In this document: positions 1 to 12,676 of the stretch, one piece after another
How positions within the stretch are numbered: position 1 is the stretch's first letter
Layout: every line of letters starts with the position of its first letter
Source: Liriodendron chinense
Taxonomy: Eukaryota > Streptophyta > Magnoliopsida > Magnoliales > Magnoliaceae
NCBI GenBank assembly: GCA_003013855.2
Contig: ML058337.1
Span: 6,014,001-6,078,000, forward strand
DNA: 64,000 nt
Reading direction: 5' to 3'
Position numbers and translations under genes: made by a program
The notes under the pieces: model-generated
Seen by the model: the letters and a program-made list of their open reading frames with translations, nothing else
The model's database searches: none
What the model was told of the DNA's origin: nothing

Positions 1-2950
1 TTGATAAAATTTTAGCCGCATGGCATATTTTTACCTTTCCCGAAATTCTCTTAAAGTTCCTGAGGTATATTACACTTAAATAATTTATTTACCTTCTTTT
101 CTGTTTTTGCTTCATGTTTCGTTTGAGTTTGTCAATGAATTAGACATCAGGTGTGCAAAATATTCCCTAGATTTCACTATGAATTTTGTTATATTTAGGA
201 CAAGATATAAAAGAATGGAATATAATTAAGTTACATTTGAATGATGTAGCTGTGACTCTTGTCAATCTCTTAACAGCGTGGTTGACATCAGGACGTGTGA
301 ATATGAGGCAGTGAGGAATGAAAATGAGCTGAAGGCAACATGGTGTTACGGTCCCAGAGATGCTTGCATGAGTAAGCAAGCATTGCACATGATTTTTCCA
401 AGGTGTGCCTTTGCTCAATATTTGCAAGTCTAGTTTGAGGATCAGACAATGGTGGAACGACCCGAAAATGGTCCCGTTCAAAAGCCTACTAAGTTGCACA
501 CATTACAAACAATTCAGTTTTTAGCCAGTGGAGAAGTCACACACGTTAATGCACAATTCAGTTTGTTTCTCATTTTGAGAAGCTTCTCACACAACAGTGG
601 AACGACACCATCAAAGAAGCAACTTCCCACTAGCAGTAGAACACCTCAGATCCAGACTATCGACTAGCAAACACAGCTAATGTGAAGGGGCGAGCTGAAG
701 TCCATAAACAAAGAAAACTAGGCAGTCCTAATTATTCGATTAGTCTTGCGTTTGCATATTAAGTGGTGAATCCTCTGGTATGAGGGATTCGTTTTCCAAC
801 AAGAAGCAGCCCCTACTCTCATTTGACTTCTTCCATTCGAGTCTCACAAGAAAGCATTTGGATGCACGATCAAATGAAATCACGACTATTGGTCTAAGCA
901 AACAAAAACAACCAAATTGCAATTTGCTTCCTTAGCATTCACAAGGGCACGTTTGGATGCCCCCATCGAATTGAACAGCAATTGGAAGACTACATCCTCA
1001 TCATGAATTTTCACGATTCGTTCCCCTCGTGCATCCAAACACAATGTTATTAACCAAAACAAACAGCATCGCTCCAACACGGAATCCGTAGAAATTCTCA
1101 CAGATTCATTGAAGAATCAAAGAAAAAACGGAATGAAAAGGAACGTGGATTTTCACCTTCTCATCACAAGATCGGCAGAGAGCAGCCTCGTCGGCAGCGC
1201 AGAAGAGGATCGCAGGGGCGCTCTCGCAGACATCACAGAGGGTTCGCATAATTTCATTTACATTTCATCTCAATTTCACATGGATTCCATCTCTCCTGAG
1301 CTTTTCAAGCAAAGGCATTGCCTCTCTCCTCCCAACGCCTTCCCAAAATGAGAGAATGGAATTCTTCAAGAAGAAGAAAGATTCATGGAATCTGATTTTT
1401 TTCAGAGGTTTTATATAAAAGGAGAGGAAAGCTTCTCTTTTCTTCCTTTCTTTTCTTTTTATTTTATTTTTTCTTTTGATGTTTTTGTTTGTGCTGGCTC
1501 TGCTGTTGGTGTTCTTGTTTGTTGCTGGTGTTTGCTTTGGAGGAGCAACTGCTGTCGTTTAGGTTTTCGTGCAAGTAGCTGAGGGTGTGGAAGAATTGTG
1601 GTGTATGTATGAAATCTACACCGTCAATAAGGTTCATCAAATCATTAAAATTTTAATACCGAAAATTAAGGACGATCTGATTATCAGGTGGACCATCGTG
1701 AGAATTTAAATTTTTGGGTGGTTTTTAATTTTTTATATGGTGTGGGAGATATTTTGATTGGATCAGCTTGATTTTTATCTATTATGATTTTCATGGCAAG
1801 GAGACACAGATGGACGTGTTGGATTTTATGAAAAATCTACGGTGGGCCCCATACTAAGTCGTACGTAATTCTCGTTATTACAATTGTAGAGGAACCACCC
1901 TCTTGCTTCGAAGGTTTTGGGCCAGTCTCTCGTGTGATAGTTAATGGTTATTTTGAAAATGGTGGTGAGTCATTACAGTCCCACATATCACTCATATATT
2001 GCTATCCAGACCATCCAATTGGTGGAGATATCCCAGATGGGTTATATATCTAAAATAACTCTAATCAGGAAAGCATAACCCTTCAATCGGAGATTGTCAA
2101 CTTTATCGCTAAAATCAAATCACTGAATGCTTCATATTCTAAGGACATAATCAATGGTAGATATCATTTTCTCAATGTAATTTTGGAATCGAACGGTCCC
2201 GATTGTGTCATAACTGGGTCGTGTTTACGATTCAATAGTCACCACCATTTTTAAAATATTAGTCAACTATCACACAAAATCGTACTCTGTTCTTCTCAGA
2301 TAGACGGATAGTGGATGTTGCGGGTGGTAACGGAAAATGGCACAGGCATCTCTCCGTGGCACACGTGGCAAGGTGAGTTACTATCTTGGAGCGTCCATTT
2401 AGTTGACCCCAATAAAACTGACAGATGGTTCATAAAATATACAGACCGGATGATCACAGCCATCCGATCAGTGACCTTTAAAGTAACGGTGAAACGTTAA
2501 GGATTCAACGGTTCAAATTCATTAACCAAAAATGAAGATAAATAATGAGGATGATTTCTTAACGCCTTGTGATGTTTCATTCATGATACGGCCCAGACGT
2601 ACCCGATTGAAGCATCACACTTCCAATCAGATCATGGAGAGGTGGGCGTGTAAACTATTCTGGTTCGTCGAGATGTACCGTATCATGTATGAGGGGGAGG
2701 TGGGGTCCACGCCGGGAGTTTCGAGAAGGTGCTTGCGGTTCTGTCCACAAAATAGGAGTGGGATTTTATTAAGGGTTGAGAGAGCGAAATGACCGGTTTT
2801 TCTGGCAATTGGTCCTCAGCCACAAGCTTCTAAGGTGGGCCCAGAGAACATCTACCAAGATCTCTGATCCGCATTTTACACCACTAATTACAATATCTGA
2901 CCTGGCCCCAACATCCGCCTACTCCCTCTCTCTCAATAGATTACACAGGA
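1..2950. other. Gene-free flank, no gene recognised
   Basis: No open frame here resembles a known protein. Short frames of 60-110 codons occur on both strands with low-complexity composition. A TATA-like tatataaaa sits at 1412-1420, followed by a pyrimidine-rich stretch, but no coding exon follows it. Several 'gtttggatgc' and 'gcatccaaac' motifs (about 850-1045) are typical ends of small plant Tourist-like elements. I could not fix their borders. Confidence 0.5.
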
Positions 2951-3049
2951 CACGTGTCACACAAGTTATACGGTAGAGCCGTGAGTACCGGAATATAGTG
3001 GACGTGAATTTCCTACCACAGTTGTATATAGAGCCCGTGCAACGACAAG

Positions 3050-3490
3050 TTTTGTGGGGAACATCCTTATGCGTGCATGGAATCCACTCCGTCCATCATT
3101 TTTAGGAAGGTCATTGTAAGGGACCCAAAAGTAGAACTGATCAAAAAATTAAGTGGACCACACCACAGGGAAAAGTGGGATAGGGACGCCTACCATTGAA
3201 ACCTTAGTGGATCCCACTGACGTTTTGGGTCACGCTGATATTCTTTTTTTTTTTCCTTCATCCTTGTGAGATTCACATTATGAACGATCTGGATGGCATA
3301 TAAACATTACGGTGGGCCCCATGAAGAATTCAAGGTGGGCTTCCCTATAAATCGATCACTGTTTCCTGTGTTGTGGGCCACTTTACTTTAGATAGACATG
3401 AGTTTTTGGCTCACCTCACAACATAAGTCACCGAAAATTCTTAACGGAGTGGATTTTACCACAATACATGAGGGCCCAACAAAATCATTT
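3050..3490. mobile_element. Non-autonomous foldback (inverted-repeat) element, copy 1
   Basis: The left half contains 'aagtggaccacaccacagg' near 3152. The right half contains the complementary theme 'cactgtttcctgtgttgtgg' near 3358, with an internal 'ctggatggcatataaacatt' segment between them. The same layout recurs at 10770-11390, 60822-61303, 61540-61870 and 62256-62760. There is no coding potential. The borders are approximate and no target-site duplication was identified. Confidence 0.55.
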
Positions 3491-5287
3491 TGTTTCACAG
3501 GCTCCATACAACGTCTGTTGTTGAAATTTGCGTCCTACGGTAGAGCCATCTGTCTGCACTGAACGTGCAATAGAATTGTATCAATCGGCGCCGTCCATCT
3601 ACCCGCATCTACCATGGATGGCTCATGTTCAAAAAAAAAAAAAAAAAAAAAAAATCTGGAATTCTTATCCATTACTTTCTTTAGTTTAGGTTATCTGCAC
3701 CGTCTCTTTAAAGGCCGCCTATCGGACGGATTAAATCATCGATGTGTATATGTAAAATGGTTATCCCAAGTAGGGAAACTAGATGCACGGCTGCGATTCA
3801 TACACCACCCTGCCACGTGTCATACGGAGAGCTGGCTCTACCATATTCAGTTTCTACAGGCTGTACCGTATCATCTCTCACATCTCCTCCTCACCGGGAA
3901 ATGATACGTGGAGCCGGAATGACCAGATTATGGTAGAGCCATCAATCTACAGTACACGTGGCAGGATGATGTGAAAATAAGGTCCATCCAAATGTGGGGC
4001 CCTACCACAGATAGTTTATTTTTAAAAAATCACAACTATTAAATGTTATTATCCATCTGATCTGTGGCCATTAAAGCAACGGTGGAAAACAAAAGAAGTT
4101 GAAAGTCAAATACACACTGGATGAACCATAGAGAAAGTAATAGATAGGATTCTCCAATCAGTTTCATTTTCAAAACGTAAGCCATCTCGTTTCCACCGTC
4201 CAAAGTGACAACGGGGAACAGTGGAATGCTAATTTCACTCGCGCGAGCGCTCTTTGAAATTCCACTGGCGTAACACGTGAGAATCAGGCACGCGTGTGCA
4301 ATTAAGAGCCGTCTATCAGGCGATCCCAGATATGAGGACTATGTATGTAAAACAATACGCACGTTCGATTATTAGGTGGGCCACACATGTATAAAATAAA
4401 TCAACCGTTAAAAAGCATTTGAGTAATAGTTTCAAGTCTGTACACATATGTGGCCCATCCAATCATCATATTTCTTTGATTTTAGTGCTTAGAATCTACA
4501 AGGTGAGGATTGTCTGATCAGGCAAGCCAATCTTACACACGGTGAGGATTGTGTTCTTTCCAAGTGCGAGCGAGTGGAAGATGATACCGTTGGCAAGAAG
4601 AACCGGACTTTGGTTGAGCCATATCATCGAAGTACACGTGGACGGTGATCAATCGATCGGGTCCAACCTGGGTCCTACCTTGGATGGCTTATATTTCAAT
4701 AATCACACCTAATTGACTGAACATTTCATCTATTTTTAGGTCTACCGATCCAATGGATAGGATTAAACGATCCACATGCACTCTAGAATAATCTTTCCTC
4801 TTAAAATGATAAATCACCCTTCCACATGTACTGTAGACGGATGGTTTACCATAGAGAGAGACTTAAATACTCTGGCAGAGTGCGATAGACTATAGGCAGG
4901 CACTTTTGCATAAAGTAATTCAAACTAAACTGTCCTAATTATGGCTCCCAGTTTGGATGCATCATTAACCAAAAAGATACACTTTTTCGATCATCTCACC
5001 GTCGGATCTGTGGACGTTTCTTGGACGGTTAAAAATGAAAAACGTCCAATGGTGCCTTTTCAACAAACAAGTCTCTACGTATAAGAGGTTGGATTATTCA
5101 GCCATCTGATTTTGGGACCGTGACTCAACCACAGTGTTCCTAATTTGAATCAATGTATGTCGTCCGTACAAGTTCTGAGTGTCAAGCGTCATGGTTTGCC
5201 CGGGTATAGAATCGCTCCCCTTGCAAGTTCTGATGCACAGCTATCAATGCCATCCAAATTGTGGTCCTATAGGTGAAGCAAATGTCT
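3491..5287. other. Gene-free stretch with repeat debris
   Basis: No coding region is recognised. The segment holds a 23-base A run around 3631-3653, several copies of 'ggtagagcc' and its complement (about 3540, 3830-3842, 3932) that look like remnants of inverted-repeat elements, and anonymous sequence up to the Harbinger-like element. Confidence 0.45.
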
Positions 5288-5639
5288 TAAGGGCTCGCTT
5301 GGCAACCTTACTCTAATTCAATAAAAATAAAAAATAAAAAAAAATAAGTTTTTTTTAATAATAGCTACTCTAATAAGCTCTTTTTGTTCCAACGTTTGTT
5401 CTAAATAGGTTCTTTTTGTTCTAACTCTTATTTTAAATAAACTCATTTATAAAATTCACCTTTTTCAAATTTAGAAAAAACTCTCATTAGAAATAAGTAC
5501 GTTTGATAAAACTTTCAAATAAAAACTTATGTAGAAGTAGTTTATATCATTTTTTAAAGATTACAACAACTTTATTATAAAAGCAATTCAAATAGTTGTT
5601 TTGATAGATCTTACCATAAATAAACCATGCCATTGATGA

Positions 5640-7125
5640 CAAAATAATGGATGGCTACAATCCTCATATTTTAAGACATTTGAGGCATCCATTATGTCAT
5701 ACATTAGATGTGGATCAATCATATGGAGCCTACCTTTAATGTTGGTCGTCCATTATGTAAGCTAAACCTTCAAAGCGGATCATCCATCATGCAAAGCCCG
5801 TCTTGAATGTGGATCATTCAGCATTAGTGGCCCACCTTGATGTAGGTTATCCATCATGTCGAGCCCACCATCAATGCTAATTGTCCTTTATGGAAGGCCC
5901 CTCAATGTCCACTACACCCATCACATGGAGTTCACATTTGATGTTTCCATATGTGGGCCCTACCTTCAAAGTAGATTGTCCACCATGGGTCATCCATCCT
6001 GCAAGACCTTTGACGTAGACTGTCCATTAGATGGGGCCCACTCAATGTGGATCCCCCATAATGTGGGGCCACACTTTGATGTGGGTCATCCATCAATGTG
6101 AAGCCCACTCCGTCCATTATGTGGGCCCACCTTGAAGTGGACCATTCATTGTGCGAGGCCCCACCTTCAATATAGGTCGTTCATCATGTGGGCCAACCTT
6201 TGAAGTCAATCGACCATCATGTGGGCCCACCTTCAATGACCATCATCCATCATGTGGGTCCCACCTTTGATGTTGACTACTCATCAAATGAGACCCACTT
6301 GATGTGCATGTTCCATCATGTTGGGCCACACTTTGATGCGGGCCATCCATCATGCGGGGCCCCACCTTCGATGTGAACAGTTCATTATATGGGCCCACCT
6401 CGATGTAGACCATCCATCATATGGGGCCCCACGTGCAATATGGGTCGTTCATCATGAGGGGCCCACCTTTGATGTCCACCATTTATCATGTGGGTCCCAC
6501 CTTTGTTGTGGACCATCTATCATGTGGGGCTTACTTGATGTGGATAGTCCATCATGTGGGACCCACCTTTGATGTCCATCATCCATCATGTGGGTCCCAC
6601 CTTTGTTGTGGACCATCTATCATGTGGGGCTTACTTGATGTGGATAGTCCATCATGTGGGACCCACCTTTGATGTCCATCATCCATCATGTGGGTCCCAC
6701 CTTTGTTGTGGACCATCTATCATATGGGGCTTACCTGATGTGGATAGTCCATCATGTGGGACCCAGCTTTGATGTCCAACATCCATCAAGTAGGTCCCGC
6801 CTTTGTTGTGGACCATCCATAATGTTGGGCCCAACCTTCAATTTGGGATCATTCATTATGTGGGCCCACCTTTAATGTCAACCTTCCATCATGTGGCCCC
6901 ACATTCAATGTCCACCATCCATCATGTGGGTCCCACCTTTGATGTGGACCATCCATTGGATCGTCCATCATGTGGGGCTGCACTTTGATGCAAGCCATTC
7001 ATCATGTGGGCTCACCTTTGATGTGATTGTAAACTATGTGGGCCCACCTTTGATGTGGACCATTCATCATGTAAGGCCCGCCTTCAATATGAGTCCGTTC
7101 ATCATGTGGGCTACCTTAAAGAGAT
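5640..7125. repeat. Degenerate minisatellite, ~33 bp monomer
   Basis: About 1.5 kb is built from variants of 'catcatgtgggcccaccttt' plus 'gatgtggaccatc', with a monomer near 33 bp. All three forward frames stay open for 60-85 codons because of the repeat, giving spurious proteins rich in H-H-V-G-P. These are not genes. Confidence 0.85.
6440..6840. repeat. 100-bp higher-order repeat inside the minisatellite
   Basis: The string ctttgttgtggacc starts at 6501, 6601, 6701 and 6801, an exact 100-bp period. Three ~33-bp monomers form one unit. Neighbouring units are nearly identical while flanking monomers are diverged, which indicates recent local amplification. Confidence 0.9.
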
Positions 7126-7500
7126 TGTAAAGAGAAGAAAAGAGGGTAAGATATGAATTATTTTAAAAGTTTAAGGACAAACTTGTCCAAAAATTAGCCC
7201 AAAATGTCTACCGCTGAAGCCAAATAAGCTCCATTTCAAAATGTAACCCCTCCCCAGCTTATAAAATAGGAGCTTATTTACTACTACTTAAACAAAAGAG
7301 CACCCTAATTAGACTTTTACCAAACAGTCTAAAATCTTCTTCTTCTTTTTTTAATAAGCCAATAAGCTCTTACTTATAGAGATGTCGAACGCCCCCTAAA
7401 ATCCGATTGATGAAGAAATCCTAACAATCCAATTAATGGCCATCAAATGAATAGTTAAAAATAACCTGGTCTAAATTGGAATGGAAAAATCAGATAGCTA

Positions 7501-8093
7501 CCCCTTGTTTGCAACCTTGGATTTGGTGGTAAATGAGTGCATTTCAAATCCTAATAGCTATTTTTCTGTGTTTGGCAGCCTTGAATTTGGAGGTAAATGG
7601 TATAGGAAGTATTTCAAATCTACCTTTTTGTGTATTTTGAAATCTTAGTAAAATGCTGAGATTCCATGTAATTCAAAGGAAATGCTTTTTTGCCTTCAAA
7701 AGGTGCACATGTAACAAAGATGTCTCTAAACTATTAATCCATTAAACATGACACGCTAATGATACCTCAAAATAATCTACTTATCGGTTGTTACGCTAAA
7801 ACCGAATCAATAGAATGATCTGAACCATCCAAACAATGGACATCTAAATAAATGGTTAAAAACATCAGTGAGTCACCTGTTTGTGATCTTTGCATTTGTG
7901 GCCCACTCAAGGCTCAGAATTTCCTTCTTTTTTATAGGCTTATTATAATCATTCTATCAAATATCACATAGAAGATTTGGATTCCATTGTCTTTCAACCA
8001 AACACAAATGGAGATTGAGAATCACATTAATTCCAATGTAATTGTGATTTAGATTCCAATACATTCCAAATCCAAAAGCTCCCAAATGAGCCC
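7501..8093. mobile_element. Tourist-like MITE (putative)
   Basis: The left end CCCCTTGTTTGCAACCTTGG and the complement of the right end share the theme 'tttg..(t)tttggatttgg', and CTA or TA lies on both flanks. The interior is AT-rich, with a partly repeated 'aatttggaggtaaatg' motif and no coding capacity. Weak ends make this a tentative call. Confidence 0.35.
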
Positions 8094-10769
8094 CTAGTAT
8101 TATCTTCTCGGTCATGCCCCATCTACAGTTGGGTCAGCAATTTGGACAGTTTTGATCGCTATACAGCTGTACCATCTGTACGGTTGAAGAGTTGCGAACA
8201 ACATCCGACGTGCTGCTCCGGACCCAGATGCTTGTAGATGCCTCTATGTAAACAGCTGAAGCAAAGAGCACAAGTGTGCTCAAGAGTTCAAAAGAATTGG
8301 GCCGGGCTCTTGTGGGACCTGGTCAATACACTTTGTCATGCTTCTTAAATGAAGGTGCCTAGGACATGCTGTCTTAAGACTGTTTCATGTCTTTTTGTCA
8401 AGTACTTTGGAAAGGGAATCAAGATGAAACGCGGTAGTTGTAGTATTTATGGTGCATGTGTTCGTTGATTCACATAATGCTCTTGAAGATTGACGGTGGG
8501 TAGTTAGCTCGACTCAAATTTGCGTCGGGCTTGGACCTACTGATTTGGCACAATGCCGGTTTTAGGCATTGCATGCATCACGTTTTGTTTGGGCTTGGGT
8601 TCAAGTCATTGTAGCCAGACCTAGCCCATCCTCACCCAACTTTATGCATGCACGTGTTCATATCCTACGAATATACCATTCCAATCCTTGGTTTAGGGAA
8701 CCCACCCATCTTGAATGTAGACTTCATTCCTCTAAAATGTTTATTTCTTTATGCATGTGTAGCTGACTTGATTGACAGATGGATTAAGATCATTCAAGTG
8801 GAAAAGAAGGATTTTATCATCTTTTTTAGCTTAGTCTTACAATACTATACTATGCTCATGCCGAACTTGGACCAGGCTTAGGCCTTGGGTCTTAAGTGAC
8901 AAGCCAGGCTTGGCCCCAACCCAGTCCATTACCACCCCTGATGACACATGTGAAACATGTAGGGCACTTGAACATGAACAATTGCACACGTGACACCTTT
9001 CAAACACATTGTGCATGTACACAAAACATTTGTGTTTTTGTATACATTGATTTAATGATAAGCTTCCCTAATCTTTATTCCACCTTTTTTTTACAAATGC
9101 ATGCTATCATTACTACCAGTCAGATTCCGATAACAGACTTGCTCCTGTGCATGAATGAGATTAACAAATCATGAACAAGCTATCTACCTGAACAACTTTG
9201 GGCTGACAACCTTGCTTACATCCAAATACCTCTTAAGGGTAAGAGTTCAAGCCCAAAACAAGCACAGAGACAAACAACAATAAAAGTCTCAAAGCTGAAA
9301 CACACAACCAAACAAGAACACTACGATGCTCAACAGTGAGAATGACAGGGCAGAGCTGTCACTCTGTTTGGTTCTGAGAATGGGATTCCTTGAAGAGCAC
9401 AAAGATCCACAGGTTTAAAAGTGCAAGTGCTAACACTGCTAAAGCCAAACAAGTACAGCAGTACTGAAGGCGGAGTGTCGAGAGCTGATTGTCTGTAACA
9501 AACCATCCACTCAAACAAACAAATGGGTGGAAAAATAAAAAATAAAAATCCCTAGTGTATTTAGCTATCCACTCGTTTCCTGAACTGTTGCAATCTGATA
9601 AATGGACCGGTCAGATTTTTACACCACAACGTTACACAGAGTGTTGGACCCACCAAACAGATGAGTTGGATCTAGCTACCATGCGTCCATGATACAAGGA
9701 GTAAATGTCGCTAATAAAGGTTTACTTGAGAAACACATAACTATCTATGACAACTAATGGAAGTTACTTTGAAAGTCATTGCATCCATAAAACCATCATC
9801 AATAGCTATCTTAGGAGACACACCACTAGGAAGTTTCTACATGTATCTAGCATCTCTAGACATACACACTCTTAGACAGTTCTGAAATCCAAAAACTCAA
9901 CTCAATGCCATATCTAATGGGGTCGGGTTGACTCAAAAACTCTCAAGTCTTTACTCTACTCAGCTCGAGATTTAAAAATGACATCAAGTAGTAATACTCC
10001 AACTGCTATGACACTTCATATGCAGGCACTTGGAAATGGTATGGCATATATTAATTCTTAAGTTAAACTGGCTAAACTGTGGACCCTACAGTCACTAAGT
10101 TTCATTAGATAGTTGGACCAATGCTAACCTCTGATGAGTGGACACTTGTTTCTTGAAATAAGACCATTGGATATTTTTCATTTTTAACCATCCAACAAGT
10201 GCCCCCCCAGTCTGAAAGTCAGATAATCAAATAAGCATAATTTTTTTTTTTTTCATAATACATCTAAAGCAGTAAACATAATTTGGACGGTTTGATTTGA
10301 AATATGATATTCCACATACAGAATCTTTAAGGATTTCTGAGTACCTACATATCATCCATCACACTCTGCTAGAGCTCTACCAGAGTGAAAGTATTTAACC
10401 AAAAAGTAGATGAGGAAAGGAAAATGTCACATCTGATGAAAATTGTATATATTTAAATAACCTGTTTCATTTGGCATACATGATTTCAATGCAAATGTGG
10501 AATGGTCAATGGCCAAGAAGTGGGAGCTCTCAAGAAGTGTGGAAATCTCTTTTTTTTTTAGGTTTTAGAGAGGAAAAGGAAATGACCTTTTAAAGGAAAA
10601 CAATGGAAAGGTAACCCGATTTCCTCAACCTTCTTCTCTTTCACCAATGAGGGTAAATAAATAATGATGACTTTTGAGGAGTGTTTGGATGAGAGGGAAA
10701 TACATATATAATTACACCTCCAAAATCACGTCGAAATGCATGAAATCCCAAAGGGATTGGGTACCTATA
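8094..10769. other. Gene-free stretch
   Basis: No coding region is recognised. At 8870-8945 the text 'aagccaggcttggcccca ... accacccct' resembles one end of a hAT-type MITE read on the minus strand, but the other end was not found. The remainder is anonymous AT-rich sequence with short homopolymers, for example T at about 10242-10254. Confidence 0.4.
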
Positions 10770-11390
10770 AAATCTGTGGGTCCCGCCTTGATATATGTGT
10801 GTGGTCCACGCTGTCCATCAGTTTTACCATCTCATTTTAGGACATGAACAAAAAAATGAGGCAGATTGTAAGCTCAAGTGGACCACACCATAGGAAACAG
10901 GGGGGATAATGACGTCCACCATTCAAAATTGAAACCTTCCTAGGGCCCACATGGATGTATATCTGTCATCCAATCTGATCATAAGTTCACAAAAACACAT
11001 ACGAAGGCAATACACAAATATCAGCTTGATCCAGATTGTAAGCTCAAGTGGACCGCATCATAGGAAACAGGGGGGATAATGACGTCCACCATTCAAAATC
11101 GAAATCTTCCTAGGGCCCACAGGGATGTACTGCAATCCAACCTGTTCATAAGGTCACACAAACATGTATGAAGGGAATACACAAATATCAGCTTGATCCA
11201 AAATTTCTGTGGCCGCCAAGAAGTTTTCAATGGTAGGCATTCAATTCCCACTGTTTCCTGTGGTGTGGTCCACTTGAGCTTTGGATCTGACTAATTTTTG
11301 GCTGACTTCCTAAAATGAGCTGGCGGAACGGATGGACGGCATGGATAAGATATATACTCCACGGTGGACTACACAAGTTTTACACACCCA
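10770..11390. mobile_element. Foldback element, copy 2, with internal duplication
   Basis: The left arm carries 'aagtggaccacaccatagg' (10876). The right arm carries the complementary 'tttcctgtggtgtggtccac' (about 11251). The segment 'tatcagcttgatcca' marks the middle, as in the other copies. It is enlarged by the 170-bp tandem duplication at 10863-11202. There is no coding potential. Confidence 0.6.
10863..11202. repeat. 170-bp tandem duplication
   Basis: The segment starting 'agattgtaagctcaagtgga' at 10863 recurs at 11033 with only scattered substitutions, so the period is 170 bp. It lies wholly within a foldback element and duplicates part of its left arm and middle. Confidence 0.85.
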
Positions 11391-12164
11391 AATCATACGA
11401 ATGTATTCTGTGGGGTCTGAAGCTTTGCAAACAAGATCCTGGTCAATGTCAGCATTGGGACTGCTGCTGCAATTACACCTGTAAATAATCATGACTTATA
11501 TAGTTATATACCATCAATTACAATGGTAAATAAAAAATGAAACAGCCCCTTAGAGTAAATCAGTTTTCTTTCCTCCCATTGAATCCTGCTTTCCGCCCAT
11601 CCAAACAGACGTGTCAAATGGTTACATGTAGGTAAAATATACAAAATAGCTATAACTAACACAAGCTCAACTCATGGCATGCTAGTTACAACTGTTCTCC
11701 TTTATCTTTAGAGGTCATGGGTTGAAGACAACGAATCACGCCAAGTTGAGAAAACAAAATATTTAAAATGACTTTGACTTAAAGGAACTCATGACCTCAT
11801 CGCTCATAATAGATGCTTGCAACCATCCATCTACACCTTAAACTTCTAACCACTCCTTTTTATACTCTATGACTGGCCCGAGTTTCAAGTCGACTCGGCA
11901 GGTTTTTATTCAAAAGACAAATATGCCAATGGCGCGTTAACACTCATGAGTGTGTCAACTCTAGACACATGGAAGGCAGAGAAGGCGTGGTCTGCAAGTT
12001 GGATACAGATAAAGTGCATGACCATGTTGATCGGGACTTTCTTTAGTATTTGCCTACCGGTAGGTATTTGGTTGTTGGTTAAACCTACAACTGATTGTAG
12101 GCGATCGTTCCTAGTGAATATGTCCAATGCTTGGGAGCGCTTTCATGATCCCTTTACTCATTGC
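11391..12164. other. Gene-free stretch
   Basis: Overlapping open frames on both strands around 11906-12203 show no recognisable domain. A frame at 11946-12203 has short hydrophobic stretches but no homologue I can name. I regard this as chance. Confidence 0.4.
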
Positions 12165-12639
12165 ACAAGTGATGAGGATATCAGAGCACCATTGAGAGTT
12201 TAGCAAAGGAGGAGGAGATCATCACCAGTTCCCTCTCGATGAATGACCACTACGTGGGCCCGAGTGGGCCAAGTGGACCGTATTGAAGACCCCACGTGCA
12301 TGGTATGTGCATCTTTGAATACCCCACACCGGGAAAATGCACGTGGGTTGCTTTCTTAAGGAGTTTGGACCGTTGGATTGAGTACACGCGTCGATCGGAC
12401 CGTTGGATTGCATGTATCGGGCTGTTTGACCACTTTTAATCATGGCCCGCCTCAATCATGGACACTTTAGGACTTAGATGTCCTAGTTTTTATTAGGATT
12501 TAGTTTATTTACAGTTTGAATCTTTTTATGAGCTTTATATTATGTTTTTCTAGTTTAGGGAGTTTTTTTTTTGTTTTTTTTTTTTTTTAAAGAAATCTTT
12601 CCTGAGAGCGCCTTTCTCATAAATTTTTGTGCTTGAGAC

Positions 12640-12647
12640 TATAAAAG
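12640..12647 (+). promoter_or_regulatory. TATA box of the solo LTR
   Basis: TATAAAAG lies 470 bp into the LTR, just upstream of the G homopolymer and a leader with many 'aaccctaa' motifs. The position fits the U3/R boundary of an LTR promoter. Activity is not shown by sequence. Confidence 0.5.
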
Positions 12648-12652
12648 AGACC

Positions 12653-12676
12653 GGGGGGGGGGGGGGGGGGGGGGGG
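12653..12676 (+). repeat. 24-G homopolymer
   Basis: An uninterrupted run of 24 G lies directly after the LTR TATA box. Runs of the same kind occur at 20542-20565 and 26103-26130. Confidence 0.9.

Larger units (their letters stand above)
5291..7396. mobile_element. Harbinger/Tourist-like TIR element carrying a minisatellite
   Basis: The left end GGGCTCGCTTGGCAAC and the right end (read inward on the other strand) GGGGGCGTTCGACATC match at about 10 of 16 positions. A TAA trinucleotide flanks both sides (5288-5290 and 7397-7399), as expected for the PIF/Harbinger superfamily, which duplicates a 3-bp TWA target. Subterminal 'aataagctc' motifs recur at both ends. The interior has no transposase and is filled by the 5640-7125 tandem repeat, so the element is non-autonomous. 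The superfamily is inferred from the ends only. Confidence 0.5.

Noticed and set aside
5856..7130. A string of 60-85-codon frames with H-H-V-G-P-rich products
   Set aside because: They are translations of the ~33-bp minisatellite in several frames, not proteins.
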